Shown: positions 46,624-57,788, counted from the stretch's first letter. The stretch: DNA of 64,000 nucleotides from Aureibaculum algae (GCF_006065315.1 NZ_CP040749.1:3610501-3674500), one strand, 5' to 3'. Numbers and translations: made by a program. Notes: generated from the letters alone by a model not told the origin.

Positions 46624-47922
46624 ATGTCAATATTAAATTTACCTCTTTTTATACAAGACACTGCGGAAGTAGTTGAAATGGCCACGAAAGACGACATGGG
46701 AATGTTATGGATGGTTATTGCAGCAATTCTTGTATTCTTTATGCAAGCAGGTTTCTTCCTTGTCGAATCTGGAATGACAGATTCTAAAAATGCAGTAAAC
46801 ATTGCAATGAAAAACTTTCTAGATATCGCAGTTGGCTCTTTGGCCTTTTGGTTTATCGGATATTCTTTGATGTACGGTTCAGATGTTTCTGGTGGAGGTT
46901 ATTTTCATTGGGGAGGCTTTACTTTTTCTCAAGGTGCTGCTGATTTATTCTTTCAAACTGTTTTTGCCGCCACAGCAGCAACTATTGTATCTGGAGCAAT
47001 TGCGGGTCGAACAAAATACACAACCTATGCTATATTCAGTATCGTTTTAACTGCTTTTATCTATCCAATTGCAGGAGGATGGGAATGGAATGGTGGTTGG
47101 TTAAACACAGCTTCATTTATGCCAGCTGAATTTATTGATTTTGCAGGTTCTTCAATCGTTCACTCTGTTGGTGGATGGGCAGCATTAGTTGCGGCTTGGA
47201 TGGTAGGTCCAAGAATTGGAAAATACATTAATGGCAAACCTGTTGAGCTACCTGGACATAATCAAATGTATGCTACTTTAGGTGTTTTTATCCTTTGGTT
47301 AGGATGGTTCGGATTTAATGGTGGTTCTCAATTAGCCTGGGGTGGAGCTGATGCAGTTGCTGCTTCTCAAGTAATTCTTGTAACCAATCTTGCAGCATCT
47401 GCTGGGGCAATTGGTGCACTATTATTAACTTGGATTAAAGATGGTAAACCAAACCTAAGTATGACCTTAAACGGTGCACTTGCTGGACTTGTAAGTATTA
47501 CTGCCGGATGTGGAAACATGGGAGAAGGCGGTGCTGTACTTGCGGGTTTAATTGGGGGTATACTTGTAGTATATTCAATTGGATTCATTGAAAAAACATT
47601 AAAAATTGATGATGCAGTTGGTGCTATTTCTGTTCACGGTATTTGTGGAGCTTGGGGAACACTAGTAATAGGATTATGGGGTATAGACGGTGACGCCGGT
47701 ATCGGATTATTTAATGGTGGTGGAGCTGCTCAACTTGGAGCTCAAGCTATTGGTGTATTTGCATATGCATTCTGGGCAGTTGTATTATCTTTTGTTTTCT
47801 TAATCATAATGAAGAAAACTGTTGGCTTACGAGTTACCGAAGAAGAAGAAATCACTGGTCTAGATCTTACAGAACACGGTTCAATTGCTTACCACGGTAA
47901 AAGACAAAGAGAAATTGAATAA
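46624..47922 (+). CDS. amt: Ammonium transporter, Amt family
   Basis: A 432-residue protein with eleven expected helices. Conserved marks: AGFFLVESGMTDSKNAVNIAMKN (~40-63), AATIVSGAIAGR (~120), DFAGSSIVHSVGGWAAL with the structural Asp and first pore His, WLGWFGFNGGS, and HGICGAWGTL with the second pore His. It conducts ammonium across the inner membrane. It carries a short N-terminal extension that might be a signal or an extra helix. The PII gene and a second Amt follow, the classic amt-glnK arrangement. Confidence 0.96.
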   Translation: MSILNLPLFIQDTAEVVEMATKDDMGMLWMVIAAILVFFMQAGFFLVESGMTDSKNAVNIAMKNFLDIAVGSLAFWFIGYSLMYGSDVSGGGYFHWGGFTFSQGAADLFFQTVFAATAATIVSGAIAGRTKYTTYAIFSIVLTAFIYPIAGGWEWNGGWLNTASFMPAEFIDFAGSSIVHSVGGWAALVAAWMVGPRIGKYINGKPVELPGHNQMYATLGVFILWLGWFGFNGGSQLAWGGADAVAASQVILVTNLAASAGAIGALLLTWIKDGKPNLSMTLNGALAGLVSITAGCGNMGEGGAVLAGLIGGILVVYSIGFIEKTLKIDDAVGAISVHGICGAWGTLVIGLWGIDGDAGIGLFNGGGAAQLGAQAIGVFAYAFWAVVLSFVFLIIMKKTVGLRVTEEEEITGLDLTEHGSIAYHGKRQREIE

Positions 47923-47966
47923 GAAAAATTTATATTAAAACTCAAGCAAGGGAGACCTTTATCAAT

Positions 47967-48012
47967 TAATAAGAAAATATTTAGATTGAAAAATCTAAAT
48001 ATTTTCTTATTA
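47967..48012 (+). promoter_or_regulatory. 21-bp perfect hairpin with GAAA loop before glnK
   Basis: Left arm 47967-47987, loop GAAA 47988-47991, right arm 47992-48012, no mismatch. It lies 44 bp after the amt stop and 34 bp before the glnK start. No U-run follows, so it is not a canonical terminator. It might protect the upstream mRNA end, act as an RNase III site, or reduce read-through. Confidence 0.6.
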
Positions 48013-48046
48013 TTGAAACAAACTAAACAATATAAGATTTGATATT

Positions 48047-48397
48047 ATGAAAAAAATAGAAGCTATTATCCGAAAATCTAAATTTATTCAAGTAAAAGAA
48101 GCATTACACAACGTTGATGTTAACTTTTTTTCCTACTGGGATGTAACGGGATTAGGTAATGAAAAAGAAGCTCACGTTTACAGAGGTGTTAGCTATAGTA
48201 CTCAAGACATACAACGTAGATACCTATCAATAGTAGTAAATGATGATTTTGAAGAAATTACCATTAAAGCTTTACTAGAAGCTGCTTCAACCGGTGATGT
48301 TGGAGATGGTAAAATTTTTGTTTCTGACATATCAGAAGCATATCGTATAAGAACTGGAGAAAAAGGTGGAGAAACTTTAAAGAAAAAATCAAAATAA
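48047..48397 (+). CDS. glnK: PII nitrogen regulatory protein
   Basis: A 116-residue PII-family trimer subunit. Family marks: MKKIEAIIRKSKF start, T-loop region (~36-56) with VYRGVSY, where Tyr50 corresponds to the uridylylated Tyr51 of proteobacterial PII, and the C-terminal GDGKIFVSDISEAYRIRTGEKG nucleotide/2-oxoglutarate region. Unusual: the usual GxGRQKG at the T-loop base reads GLGNEKE, replacing the Gln that helps bind Mg-ATP/2-oxoglutarate, and the LPK after the T-loop is replaced by QRR. It senses energy and 2-oxoglutarate and should gate the flanking Amt channels. Confidence 0.92.
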   Translation: MKKIEAIIRKSKFIQVKEALHNVDVNFFSYWDVTGLGNEKEAHVYRGVSYSTQDIQRRYLSIVVNDDFEEITIKALLEAASTGDVGDGKIFVSDISEAYRIRTGEKGGETLKKKSK

Positions 48398-48406
48398 CAA
48401 CTAACT

Positions 48407-49639
48407 ATGGAATTACTTACAATTAACAATGTATGGATGATGATCTGTACGGCATTAGTATTTTTTATGCATTTAGGATTTTCACTTTTGGAAATCGGAT
48501 TAACAAGACAAAAAAACACTCTCAACATATTATTTAAAAATATATTCATAATCACTGTTGGTCTACTACTTTATTGTCTAGTAGGGTTTAACCTAATGTA
48601 TCCAGGTGAATTTAACGGATTTATTGGTTTTGCAGGATTTGGTTTAGAAGCACCATTAAATGCAGAAGGCACTTTAGACCTAGCTTACAATTCGGGTTAT
48701 ACATATTGGACAGATTTCCTTTTTCAAGGAATGTTTGCTGCTACTGCAGCTACTATAGTTTCTGGTGCAGTTGCTGAAAGAATTAAATTAGGACCATTTA
48801 TGATTTTCGTAGTCATTTACGTAGGCCTTGTTTACCCAATTACAGGTTCATGGTTTTGGGGTGGTGGATTTCTAAAAACACTAGAAACTCCTTTTTATGA
48901 CTTTGCCGGTTCAACGCTAGTGCATTCTGTAGGAGGATGGGCTGCTTTGGTAGCTGTTTGGTTATTAGGCTCTAGAATTGGAAAATTTAAAAATGGTAAA
49001 CCACAAGCTATTCCTGGTCACAACATACCATTAGCAACAGCTGGTGTTTTAATTCTATGGTTAGGATGGTTCGGTTTCAACGGAGGATCTGTTCTATCTG
49101 CCGACCCTGCATTAACATCTTTAACTTTAGTAAATACTAGTTTAGCTGCTGCGGCGGGTGGCGTAATTGCGTTCTTAGTTTCTACATTAAAATATAAAAA
49201 CTACGATTTAACCATGTTTTTAAATGGTATTCTTGGTGGTTTAGTTGGCATAACAGCCGGTGCAGATCAAATGAGCCCTATGGATGCTATCTTAATTGGA
49301 GGTATCGCTGGAGCCATTATTGTTTTTGGTGTTGCTTTAGTAGACAAATTAAAATTAGACGATCCTGTTGGAGCAATTGCTGTCCATTTAATATGTGGAA
49401 TTTGGGGGACATTAGCTGTTGGCCTTTTTGGAGAATTAGCCAGTGGAGCACAATTCGTCAGCCAATTAATTGGTGTGGCGTCTTATGCCGTATTTTGTAT
49501 AATAACATCGTTTATAATATTATTTACATTAAAGAAAACGGTCGGAATTCGAGTTTCCGAGCGAGAAGAACTTGAAGGTTTAGACGTTCATGAACACGGT
49601 ATGGATGCATATCCTGATTTTAGAATGAACGAACATTAA
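48407..49639 (+). CDS. amt: Ammonium transporter, Amt family (second copy)
   Basis: A 410-residue Amt paralogue 9 bp after glnK. It keeps DFAGSTLVHSVGGWAAL, WLGWFGFNGGS and HLICGIWGTL, thus both pore histidines. It lacks the N-terminal extension of the first copy and has a different loop after helix 2 (LNAEGTLDLAYNSG). Both copies end with a similar acidic tail containing GLD-HEHG, possibly the PII-contact region. Having two Amt proteins around one PII suggests division into different affinity ranges. A terminator follows. Confidence 0.96.
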   Translation: MELLTINNVWMMICTALVFFMHLGFSLLEIGLTRQKNTLNILFKNIFIITVGLLLYCLVGFNLMYPGEFNGFIGFAGFGLEAPLNAEGTLDLAYNSGYTYWTDFLFQGMFAATAATIVSGAVAERIKLGPFMIFVVIYVGLVYPITGSWFWGGGFLKTLETPFYDFAGSTLVHSVGGWAALVAVWLLGSRIGKFKNGKPQAIPGHNIPLATAGVLILWLGWFGFNGGSVLSADPALTSLTLVNTSLAAAAGGVIAFLVSTLKYKNYDLTMFLNGILGGLVGITAGADQMSPMDAILIGGIAGAIIVFGVALVDKLKLDDPVGAIAVHLICGIWGTLAVGLFGELASGAQFVSQLIGVASYAVFCIITSFIILFTLKKTVGIRVSEREELEGLDVHEHGMDAYPDFRMNEH

Positions 49640-49670
49640 AAGTTTAAGTTAGTCCTAATTTCTAAATTTT

Positions 49671-49705
49671 ACACGGTTAAACACTGGTTTAGCCGTGTAT
49701 TTTCT
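49671..49705 (+). terminator. Terminator after the amt-glnK-amt genes
   Basis: Stem ACACGGTTAAAC/GTTTAGCCGTGT with one G-U pair and a 4-base loop, followed by ATTTTCT. It lies 32 bp after the second amt stop and separates this unit from gltB. Confidence 0.75.
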
Positions 49706-49840
49706 GTTGCTATATTGTCAATATGATAATTTAATTACTATTAAATTTAGAGTCCTTAATTTATATTGGTTAAATATTCTTATTACCACATTATTTACAA
49801 CATACTATTGCATATCCTAAATTATTTCTATCAATTTGCT

Positions 49841-49848
49841 TAATTTTG
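49841..49848 (+). promoter_or_regulatory. Candidate -7 element of gltBD
   Basis: TAATTTTG matches TAnnTTTG 19 bp before the gltB start codon, which would leave a leader of about 12 bases. The -33 element is not at consensus. Confidence 0.4.
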
Positions 49849-49866
49849 TAGACCTAATTATAATTT

Positions 49867-52800
49867 ATGAAGCAACAAGGACTATACTTACCCGAATTTG
49901 AACATGAAAATTGCGGTGCAGGTTTTATTTGTAATCTCAAAGGTGAGAAAACGAATCAAATTATACACGACGCCTTAGAAATTCTTGTAAAATTAAAACA
50001 TAGAGGAGGTGTAAGTTCTGATGGAAAAACCGGAGATGGTGCAGGTCTATTAATTGATATCCCTCATGAATATTTTCAACGTGTTTGTGATTTTCAACTT
50101 CCAGAAGCCAGAGCATATGCTGTGGGAATGGTCTTTCTACCTAAAGTAAATAATCAATACCAGTTTTGTAAAGACACTTTTGAAAAAGAGATAAAAGCAC
50201 AAGGGCTTTCTTTATTAGGATGGAGAGTAGTCCCTGTAGACTCTTCCCATTTAGGAGAAATAGCGTTAGCGTCAGAACCTAATATTGAGCAAATTTTTAT
50301 TGGTAAAGATGAAAACATTGACGAGGCCACTTTTAAAGCTAAGTTATATGCAGCTCGTAAAATTACGGAACATAGCATTAGAAAATCAAAAATATCTGAA
50401 GGTGGGTATTTTTACCTACCTAGTTTATCTAATACTACATTAATATACAAGGGTATAATTATGCCTGAAGATATTGGGCCATATTATACTGATTTACAAG
50501 AAATAGATTTAGTGACACGTTTGGCATTAGTGCATCAACGTTTCTCTACAAACACAATGCCTACTTGGGAGTTAGCTCAACCATTCCGATTTATGTGTCA
50601 AAATGGTGAAATTAATACTTTACGTGGTAATGTAAGTAGAATGCGAGTACGTGAAGAAATCATGAAAAGTGATGTTTTTGGTCCACAAATAGAAAAATTA
50701 TTCCCAATTATCCTTCCAGGAAAATCCGATTCTGCTTCTATGGACATGGTCGTAGAACTATTAACTCATACAGGACGTTCTTTGCCTGAAATTATGATGA
50801 TGATGATTCCTGAAGCTTGGGAAAAACACCAAACAATGTCTGATGAACGTAAAGCTTTTTACGAATACAACGGATGTATAATGGAACCTTGGGATGGTCC
50901 TGCATCAGTGCCTTTTACTGATGGCGATTATATTGGTGCCCTATTAGATAGAAATGGATTAAGACCATCTAGATATACAGTTACCAAAAGTGGAAAACTA
51001 ATCATGTCTTCTGAGATTGGAGTTGTAGATATTGACCCTTCTGATGTTGAAAGTCATGGTCGTTTAGAACCGGGTAAAATGTTTTTAGTAGACATGAATA
51101 ACGGTCGTATAATTAATGATAAGGAAATAAAAAGTAAAATTGTTTCAGAAAGGCCTTATAGAGAATGGTTAGATAAAAAAAGACTTCATTTAAAAGATGT
51201 TCCGTATACAAACGAAACGTGCCCAATTGAAACTTTAGATATCAAAACAAGACAACGCTTATTTAACTATACCTTTGAAGATATTCAAGAAGTAATTACA
51301 CCGATGGCCATTGTGGGTAAAGAAGCGTTAGGATCAATGGGTATTGATACGCCTTTGGCTGTTTTATCAGATAGACCTCAATTAATATCAAATTATTTTA
51401 AGCAGTTATTTGCTCAGGTAACGAACCCTCCTTTAGACGGTATTCGTGAAGAAATTGTAACAGACATTAGCCTTAACTTAGGTAAAGACCGAAATATTTT
51501 TAGTATTACAGAAAGACAATGTAGAAAATTAAGAATTCAAAATCCAGTAATTTCAAATGCTGATTTAGAGAAAATTCGATCAATTTCTATTGAAAGCTTT
51601 AAGGCGGAAACCATAGAAATTTTATATCCAAAAGCACAAGGTCTAAACGGACTTGAAGATGCCTTAGAAAATATAATTGTTCAAATTGAAAAAGCAATAG
51701 AAAGAAAAACAAATATAATTATTCTATCGGACAGAGGTGTAAGCCAAGAGTTTGCTCCAATTCCTGCATTATTAGCTTGTTCTTATGTAAATCATCAACT
51801 GAATCGTTTGAGAAAACGTTCTTATTTTGATATTATTATTGAATCTGCTGAACCACGTGAGCCACATCAATTTGCTACTTTGTTTGGTTATGGTGCTAGT
51901 GCCATAAATCCGTACATGGTAAACGAGATTATCAGAATACAGGTGAAAGAAGGCTTTATTAAGGGCATGGATGAGCAAAAAGCAGTTGATAACTTTAATA
52001 AAGCTATAGGAAAGGGTATTTTAAAAATCATGAACAAAATTGGAATCTCAACGTTACATTCGTATCGAGGTTCTCAAATTTTTGAAATTGTTGGTTTTAA
52101 CTCTCAATTTGTAGAAAAATACTTCCCATACACAACTTCAAGAATAGAAGGTATTGGTTTATATGAAATTGAAAAAGAAATAAATCAACGCTATAAAAAT
52201 GCCTATCCAGATAATAAAATTAACAGAAAACTAGGGCTTAATATTGGTGGTGAGTATAGATGGAGACGTAAAGGTGAAAAGCATTTATTTAATCCAACTA
52301 CTGTTGCTAAATTACAACAAGCCGTTAGATTAAGTGATCAAGATAGTTATGATGTCTATGCAAATGCTATTAATGAGCAATCAGAAAGCTTAATGACCAT
52401 TCGTGGTTTATTTGAGTTTGATAATTTAGACCCAATTCCAATTGAAGAAGTTGAACCTTGGACGGAAATAGTAAAACGATTTAAAACTGGGGCAATGTCT
52501 TATGGGTCTATTTCAAGAGAAGCTCATGAAAATTTAGCCATTGCCATGAATCGTATTGGAGGTAAGTCTAATTCTGGTGAAGGTGGTGAAGATAGAAAAC
52601 GATTTCAAAAAGATAGTAATGGGGATAGTCGTAACTCGGCCATAAAACAAGTAGCATCTGGTCGATTTGGTGTTACATCTCACTATTTGTCAAATGCCAA
52701 AGAAATTCAAATCAAAATGGCTCAAGGTGCAAAACCTGGAGAAGGTGGTCAATTACCGGGAGAAAAAGTGTATCCGTGGATTGCCGCTGTACGTAATTCA

Positions 52801-54378
52801 ACGCCATTTGTTGGATTAATCTCTCCTCCTCCGCATCATGACATATACTCTATTGAAGATTTAGCACAGTTAATTTTCGATTTAAAAAATGCCAATCGTG
52901 ACGCTCGAATTAATGTAAAATTAGTTTCGGAAGTTGGTGTAGGTACAATTGCTGCAGGTGTAGCAAAAGCAAAAGCTGATGTTGTTCTAATTTCAGGTTA
53001 CGATGGTGGTACGGGGGCATCCCCACTTACATCTTTAAAACATGCTGGTTTACCTTGGGAACTTGGTTTGGCAGAAGCACAACAGACATTAGTATTAAAT
53101 AAATTAAGAAGTAGAATTGTTGTAGAATGTGACGGTCAATTAAAAACAGGTCGTGATGTTGCTATAGCTGCTTTATTAGGTGCTGAAGAATTCGGATTTG
53201 CTACTGCTCCGTTAGTCGCATCAGGATGTATTATGATGAGAAAATGTCATTTGAATACGTGTCCTGTTGGCATCGCTACACAGGATAAAGAATTACGTAA
53301 AAACTTCAAAGGAACGCCAGAACATGTCATAAATTTCTTCTTCTATATAGCAGAAGAACTTAGAGGAATTATGGCTCAATTAGGATTTAGAACATTAGAA
53401 GAAATGGTAGGCCAAACGCATAAAATTAATGCGAATAAAGCCATACATCATTATAAAGCTAAAGGATTAGATTTATCTAGTATCTTACATAGACCGTCAT
53501 CTTATCGTAAATTAATTGTAAAAAATACGGAACAACAAGACCATAATCTGGATAATGTTTTAGATTTTACAATTTTAAAAGATTCGCACAGGGCATTGTA
53601 CAGAAAAGTAAAAATGACGCTAGAATATCCTATTAAAAATGTAAACCGTACCGTAGGTGCAATTGTTAGTAACGAAATTTCAAAAATTTATGGTCATTTA
53701 GGTTTACCTGAAGACACCTTAAATATTAATTTTACAGGATCTGCAGGACAGAGTTTTGGAGCATTTGGAGCACACGGACTAACATTTACCTTAGAAGGAA
53801 ATACGAACGATTATCTTGGTAAAGGCCTTTCAGGTGCGAAACTAATTATAAAGAAACCAGCAACAGCTGACTTTTTAGCCGAAGAAAACATCATTGTAGG
53901 TAATGTTTGTTTATTTGGAGCCGTACAAGGTGAAGCCTATATAAATGGTATTGCAGGTGAACGTTTTGCCGTTCGTAACTCAGGAGCAACTGCCGTTGTT
54001 GAAGGTGTTGGAGATCATTGTTGTGAATATATGACAGGTGGTAAAGTTGTTGTTTTAGGTAAAACAGGTAGAAATTTTGCCGCAGGTATGAGTGGTGGTG
54101 TCGCTTATGTTTATGATCCTGGCAAAAAATTTGTAAATGGATTATGTAATCAAGAAACAATTGAATTTGAAGAAATTTCAGCAGAAGATGCTTTAGATTT
54201 ACAAGATTTAATTAAAAAACATGTACTCTATACCAATAGTAAAAAAGGTCAGAGATTACTTTCAGATTGGGCAACTAGCTTAAGTAATTTTGTGCGTGTG
54301 ATGCCAACAGAATACAAACGAGCATTAATACGTTTAGAGACAGAAGAACAATTAGTTGAAGAATTAACAATAGCATAG
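49867..54378 (+). CDS. gltB: Glutamate synthase large subunit
   Basis: A full-length 1503-residue GOGAT large subunit. The mature nucleophile Cys16 lies in [11 protein letters not shown], so a short propeptide is removed. Order: class II glutamine amidotransferase (~16-420), central domain, FMN-binding synthase barrel (~800-1200) with [15 protein letters not shown] and [11 protein letters not shown], the 3Fe-4S cysteines in [16 protein letters not shown], and the C-terminal GXGXG beta-helix (~1260-1480). It moves the amide of glutamine to 2-oxoglutarate, giving two glutamates. With gltD 4 bp downstream it forms the NADPH-dependent enzyme and completes the ammonium pathway begun by the Amt genes. 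Confidence 0.98.
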   Translation: MKQQGLYLPEFEHENCGAGFICNLKGEKTNQIIHDALEILVKLKHRGGVSSDGKTGDGAGLLIDIPHEYFQRVCDFQLPEARAYAVGMVFLPKVNNQYQFCKDTFEKEIKAQGLSLLGWRVVPVDSSHLGEIALASEPNIEQIFIGKDENIDEATFKAKLYAARKITEHSIRKSKISEGGYFYLPSLSNTTLIYKGIIMPEDIGPYYTDLQEIDLVTRLALVHQRFSTNTMPTWELAQPFRFMCQNGEINTLRGNVSRMRVREEIMKSDVFGPQIEKLFPIILPGKSDSASMDMVVELLTHTGRSLPEIMMMMIPEAWEKHQTMSDERKAFYEYNGCIMEPWDGPASVPFTDGDYIGALLDRNGLRPSRYTVTKSGKLIMSSEIGVVDIDPSDVESHGRLEPGKMFLVDMNNGRIINDKEIKSKIVSERPYREWLDKKRLHLKDVPYTNETCPIETLDIKTRQRLFNYTFEDIQEVITPMAIVGKEALGSMGIDTPLAVLSDRPQLISNYFKQLFAQVTNPPLDGIREEIVTDISLNLGKDRNIFSITERQCRKLRIQNPVISNADLEKIRSISIESFKAETIEILYPKAQGLNGLEDALENIIVQIEKAIERKTNIIILSDRGVSQEFAPIPALLACSYVNHQLNRLRKRSYFDIIIESAEPREPHQFATLFGYGASAINPYMVNEIIRIQVKEGFIKGMDEQKAVDNFNKAIGKGILKIMNKIGISTLHSYRGSQIFEIVGFNSQFVEKYFPYTTSRIEGIGLYEIEKEINQRYKNAYPDNKINRKLGLNIGGEYRWRRKGEKHLFNPTTVAKLQQAVRLSDQDSYDVYANAINEQSESLMTIRGLFEFDNLDPIPIEEVEPWTEIVKRFKTGAMSYGSISREAHENLAIAMNRIGGKSNSGEGGEDRKRFQKDSNGDSRNSAIKQVASGRFGVTSHYLSNAKEIQIKMAQGAKPGEGGQLPGEKVYPWIAAVRNSTPFVGLISPPPHHDIYSIEDLAQLIFDLKNANRDARINVKLVSEVGVGTIAAGVAKAKADVVLISGYDGGTGASPLTSLKHAGLPWELGLAEAQQTLVLNKLRSRIVVECDGQLKTGRDVAIAALLGAEEFGFATAPLVASGCIMMRKCHLNTCPVGIATQDKELRKNFKGTPEHVINFFFYIAEELRGIMAQLGFRTLEEMVGQTHKINANKAIHHYKAKGLDLSSILHRPSSYRKLIVKNTEQQDHNLDNVLDFTILKDSHRALYRKVKMTLEYPIKNVNRTVGAIVSNEISKIYGHLGLPEDTLNINFTGSAGQSFGAFGAHGLTFTLEGNTNDYLGKGLSGAKLIIKKPATADFLAEENIIVGNVCLFGAVQGEAYINGIAGERFAVRNSGATAVVEGVGDHCCEYMTGGKVVVLGKTGRNFAAGMSGGVAYVYDPGKKFVNGLCNQETIEFEEISAEDALDLQDLIKKHVLYTNSKKGQRLLSDWATSLSNFVRVMPTEYKRALIRLETEEQLVEELTIA

Positions 54379-54382
54379 TGTC

Positions 54383-55840
54383 ATGGGAAAAATTACAGGA
54401 TTTAAAGAGTTTGAAAGACAAGATGAAAAGTACACGGAAGTAAAAGATCGTGTAAAAAATTATAAAGAATTTACAGTGCCTTTGAATGAGTCTGAAATCA
54501 CAGAACAAGGTTCACGTTGCATGGATTGCGGTATTCCATTTTGTCATAGTGGTTGTCCACTTGGAAATTTAATTCCCGATTTTAACCATATGGTATATCA
54601 AGGTGAATGGCAAAAAGCATCATGGTTATTACATTCAACGAATAACTTTCCAGAGTTTACAGGACGCTTATGTCCAGCACCGTGTGAAAAATCATGCGTA
54701 TTAGGTATTATTGAAGATCCTGTTTCTATAGAAAATATCGAAAAAAGTATTGTAGAACGTGCTTTTAAAGAAGGTTGGATTAAACCACACCCTCCAAAAG
54801 TACGAACGGGTAAAACCATTGCCGTTGTTGGTTCTGGTCCTGCTGGATTAGCTGCTGCTCAACAATTAAATAGAGCCGGACATTTAGTTACAGTTTTTGA
54901 AAGAGATGATGCTATTGGCGGTTTATTACGCTATGGAATTCCCAATTTTAAAATGGAAAAAGGAATTATAGATCGTCGCTTGGCAATTCTAATTGCAGAA
55001 GGAATTATATTTAAAACAAATGTAAATGTTGGTGTAAATTATAAAGTTGAGGATTTAAAAGCTTTTGACGCCGTAGTTTTATGTGGTGGAGCAACAGTTA
55101 GACGAAGTTTACCAACTCCTGGTATTGATGCAATAGGTGTGGTACAAGCAATGGATTTCTTAACACAGCAAACTAAAGTATTATTTGGTAAAGAAATAAA
55201 AGACCAAGTAATGGCTACAGACAAAAATGTTATAGTAATTGGTGGTGGAGATACAGGTTCTGATTGCGTAGGTACTTCTAATCGTCATGGAGCAAAATCT
55301 GTAGTGAATTTTGAAATTATGCCTAAACCACCAGGACATCGTTCACCAACTACTCCTTGGCCTTACTGGCCATTGCAGTTAAAAACTACTTCTTCTCATA
55401 AAGAAGGTGTAGAAAGAAACTGGCTTATCAACACCAAAGAATTCATTAAAGATAAAGACGGAAAATTAACTGCTTTAAAAACAATAAATGTTGAATGGAA
55501 AATGGTTCCAGGTCAACGGCCTCAGTTAATTGAAATAGAAGGTACTGAAAAAACTTGGCCTTGTGACTTGGCTTTACTTGCCCTTGGGTTTACAGGCCCA
55601 GAAGCTACGTTAAGTGACCAATTAGGTTTAGAGACAGATGTTAGAAGTAATTATAAAGCTACGAAATACCAAACCAATGTGCCAAATATTTTTGCAGCTG
55701 GAGATATGCGTAGAGGCCAATCATTAATTGTTTGGGCAATATCCGAAGGTAGAGAAGCAGCGAGAGAAGTTGATAGATTTTTAATGGGGCGTACAAACCT
55801 AGCAACCAAAGGTAGTGGAGATTTATTGTCTGTACACTAG
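54383..55840 (+). CDS. gltD: Glutamate synthase small subunit
   Basis: A 485-residue flavoprotein. The N-terminal cysteines [20 protein letters not shown] and CPAPCEKSC bind the 4Fe-4S clusters; [15 protein letters not shown] (~149) binds FAD and [13 protein letters not shown] (~287) [21 protein letters not shown] (~437) closes the FAD site. It passes electrons from NADPH to GltB. Starts 4 bp after the gltB stop, so translational coupling is expected. Confidence 0.98.
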   Translation: MGKITGFKEFERQDEKYTEVKDRVKNYKEFTVPLNESEITEQGSRCMDCGIPFCHSGCPLGNLIPDFNHMVYQGEWQKASWLLHSTNNFPEFTGRLCPAPCEKSCVLGIIEDPVSIENIEKSIVERAFKEGWIKPHPPKVRTGKTIAVVGSGPAGLAAAQQLNRAGHLVTVFERDDAIGGLLRYGIPNFKMEKGIIDRRLAILIAEGIIFKTNVNVGVNYKVEDLKAFDAVVLCGGATVRRSLPTPGIDAIGVVQAMDFLTQQTKVLFGKEIKDQVMATDKNVIVIGGGDTGSDCVGTSNRHGAKSVVNFEIMPKPPGHRSPTTPWPYWPLQLKTTSSHKEGVERNWLINTKEFIKDKDGKLTALKTINVEWKMVPGQRPQLIEIEGTEKTWPCDLALLALGFTGPEATLSDQLGLETDVRSNYKATKYQTNVPNIFAAGDMRRGQSLIVWAISEGREAAREVDRFLMGRTNLATKGSGDLLSVH

Positions 55841-55889
55841 AATCATCTGTTCTTACATAGAACATAATCAAATTTTATATCAATAGTTC

Positions 55890-55934
55890 AAATAAAAATT
55901 CCTCCTTTCAATTGAAAGAAGGAATTTTTATTTA
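55890..55934. terminator. Convergent terminator after gltD
   Basis: Long stem AAATAAAAATTCCT...AGGAATTTTTATTT with an inner CTTTC-AATT-GAAAG part and A/T tracts on both flanks, 50 bp after gltD and 65 bp before the stop of the convergent hydrolase gene. It can end both transcripts. Confidence 0.8.
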
Positions 55935-55998
55935 TGATATTCTATTTCCAATAAGCTACGTTTAGAACTGCTTTCTCTTATAATCATTAAAATAAAAC

Positions 55999-57534
55999 CT
56001 AATTCACTTTATAAGGTTTTAGCTCTTCAAAGAAAATATCATCATTAGGCACATCAAAATCGAGTCCTTGAACTTTTAAATTATTATCGAGATTAAATTT
56101 TACAGTTCCAAAATTAAACCAAGCATGTTTTACATCCCATTTAATTTCAAAAACATCATAATGCCAATGTTCTAATGTTGCTGATAAATCTGGTGAATGT
56201 TCAAATTTCATTTTTAAATCATCTCCGGATATACTTATGGTAATATCACCATAAATATCACTTTTATAAGTACCTACATAATCATCCAAAGGAACAGATG
56301 ACGTTGTATTCATGACTCTTTTTAATTTTCTATCGCTTACTCTGGTATCACTTTTTTGATTGCTATTATTGTCTGCCAACATTTTTGCAGACCAATCAAC
56401 TGTTTCTTGACCCAAAAACTGATCTAATGCGTAATAAGTAGCCGCCATAATTGGGCTTTTCATACCGTTACTTAAAACCACAACTCCTAACTTTTTATCA
56501 GGAATCATAGTAATGGCTGTAATCATTCCGTCATATCCACCTGTATGACCCACACGTAAATTTCCATGATAATCACTCAAGCCCCACCCTAATCCATAAG
56601 CATTAAAATGACGATTAAAATCATTCTTTTTCGTTTGGTCCACCATATGATTGTTATGTGGTGTCCAAACCATATTTCTTGTTATTTTTGAAAATAATGT
56701 ATCTTTTCCGTTAATTCCATTGTTCAGATTTAAGATCATCCATTTAGAAATATCATTTACATTAGAAATTACACCTCCTAAGGCACCTATTTCTTCCCAA
56801 TTTACCCAATCAATAGGAATGTTAACATTATTTTCTCGTGCATGTGGAGTTGCATAATTACCTAATTGATCCAATTTATCAGGATTTGTAACCGTTCTTT
56901 CCATTTTTAAAGGATTAAATATTCTTTCCTTCACATTTTCCGCCCAGCTTTTACCTGTTACAGCTCTGATAACTTCACCAGCAGTAATATACATTACATT
57001 TGAATATCCATAACCTGCCCTAAAATCATAAGCTTTAGGAATAAATTGAATCCTTTTTACTATTTCTTCAGCACTTAAATCAGATTTATACCAAATAACA
57101 TCACCACTAAAAGTACCTAAACCAACTCGATGACTTAATAAATCACGAATAGTTACATTAGCACTCACCCATGGATCATAAACCGCAAAATAAGGTAAAT
57201 AGTCTTTAACTTTATCATTCCAATTTAATTTTCCTTCATCAACCAACATTCCTATTATTGAACTCGTAAAAGCTTTAGAGTTAGAGGCAATAGCATAATT
57301 AGTATTCGCATCGGGCCTGTCATTTTTTCCAACTTCCTTTACACCATAACTCCCTGTAAAAACCAATTTACCATCTTTTACAATACCAATTGTGACACTA
57401 GGTATATCCCAATCCTTAACCATTTTAGAATAATACTGATCTAATTTTTTAAGATTAACTTTTGGTGATTTTTGAGCAATAGAAACGGTGCTTAATACGC
57501 TGAATACCAGAAAAAGTAGTATTAGTTTTTTCAT
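55999..57534 (-). CDS. Secreted serine hydrolase, beta-lactamase class C-like
   Basis: A 511-residue protein with a signal peptide ending at SIAQ. The beta-lactamase/PBP-like domain (~30-385) shows SNSK (Ser and Lys of the S-x-x-K motif) in YAIASNSKAFTSS, YSN in YGYSNVMY, and HTGGYDG in place of KTG. The C-terminal ~110 residues (VPLDDYVGTYKSDIYGDITI) match the DUF3471 module often found after this domain. The family includes esterases, D-aminopeptidases and peptidases; the natural substrate is unknown. Monocistronic. Confidence 0.85.
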   Translation of the reverse strand: MKKLILLFLVFSVLSTVSIAQKSPKVNLKKLDQYYSKMVKDWDIPSVTIGIVKDGKLVFTGSYGVKEVGKNDRPDANTNYAIASNSKAFTSSIIGMLVDEGKLNWNDKVKDYLPYFAVYDPWVSANVTIRDLLSHRVGLGTFSGDVIWYKSDLSAEEIVKRIQFIPKAYDFRAGYGYSNVMYITAGEVIRAVTGKSWAENVKERIFNPLKMERTVTNPDKLDQLGNYATPHARENNVNIPIDWVNWEEIGALGGVISNVNDISKWMILNLNNGINGKDTLFSKITRNMVWTPHNNHMVDQTKKNDFNRHFNAYGLGWGLSDYHGNLRVGHTGGYDGMITAITMIPDKKLGVVVLSNGMKSPIMAATYYALDQFLGQETVDWSAKMLADNNSNQKSDTRVSDRKLKRVMNTTSSVPLDDYVGTYKSDIYGDITISISGDDLKMKFEHSPDLSATLEHWHYDVFEIKWDVKHAWFNFGTVKFNLDNNLKVQGLDFDVPNDDIFFEELKPYKVN

Positions 57535-57647
57535 TATTTGATAATTATAGAAAGTTTATAATAAGATTATCTGATAAAGTTAAACTTTTTTCAATTATGG
57601 AGTGGGAGTTTTAAACAGAAAATTGTTATATAATAAAATCCTATTAC

Positions 57648-57788
57648 ATGAAAAACATTTCTAATACATTCGGTTTACTTTTAATACATCTTACTAATTT
57701 ACCATTATTCTTTTTATTGTTTGTAACAGGTCAGAATAAGGAATTAGATCATTTAATTAAACTTGCAAAGCATCCGTTAAAGTCGTAA
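57648..57788 (+). CDS. Possible small exported peptide or gene remnant, 46 codons
   Basis: In the 296-bp gap between two minus-strand genes, a plus-strand frame from ATG encodes a very hydrophobic first half ending LLFVTGQN, like a signal peptide with a cleavage site after GQ, then only 16 more residues (KELDHLIKLAKHPLKS). That layout matches the start of an exported protein cut short. No ribosome binding site or terminator is obvious. Coding status is uncertain; the remainder of the gap shows nothing. Confidence 0.25.
   Translation: MKNISNTFGLLLIHLTNLPLFFLLFVTGQNKELDHLIKLAKHPLKS

Noticed and set aside
47967..48012. Reading the 21-bp stem as an ordinary terminator
   Set aside because: There is no U-run on the plus strand after the stem, and glnK immediately follows and is normally co-transcribed with amt.
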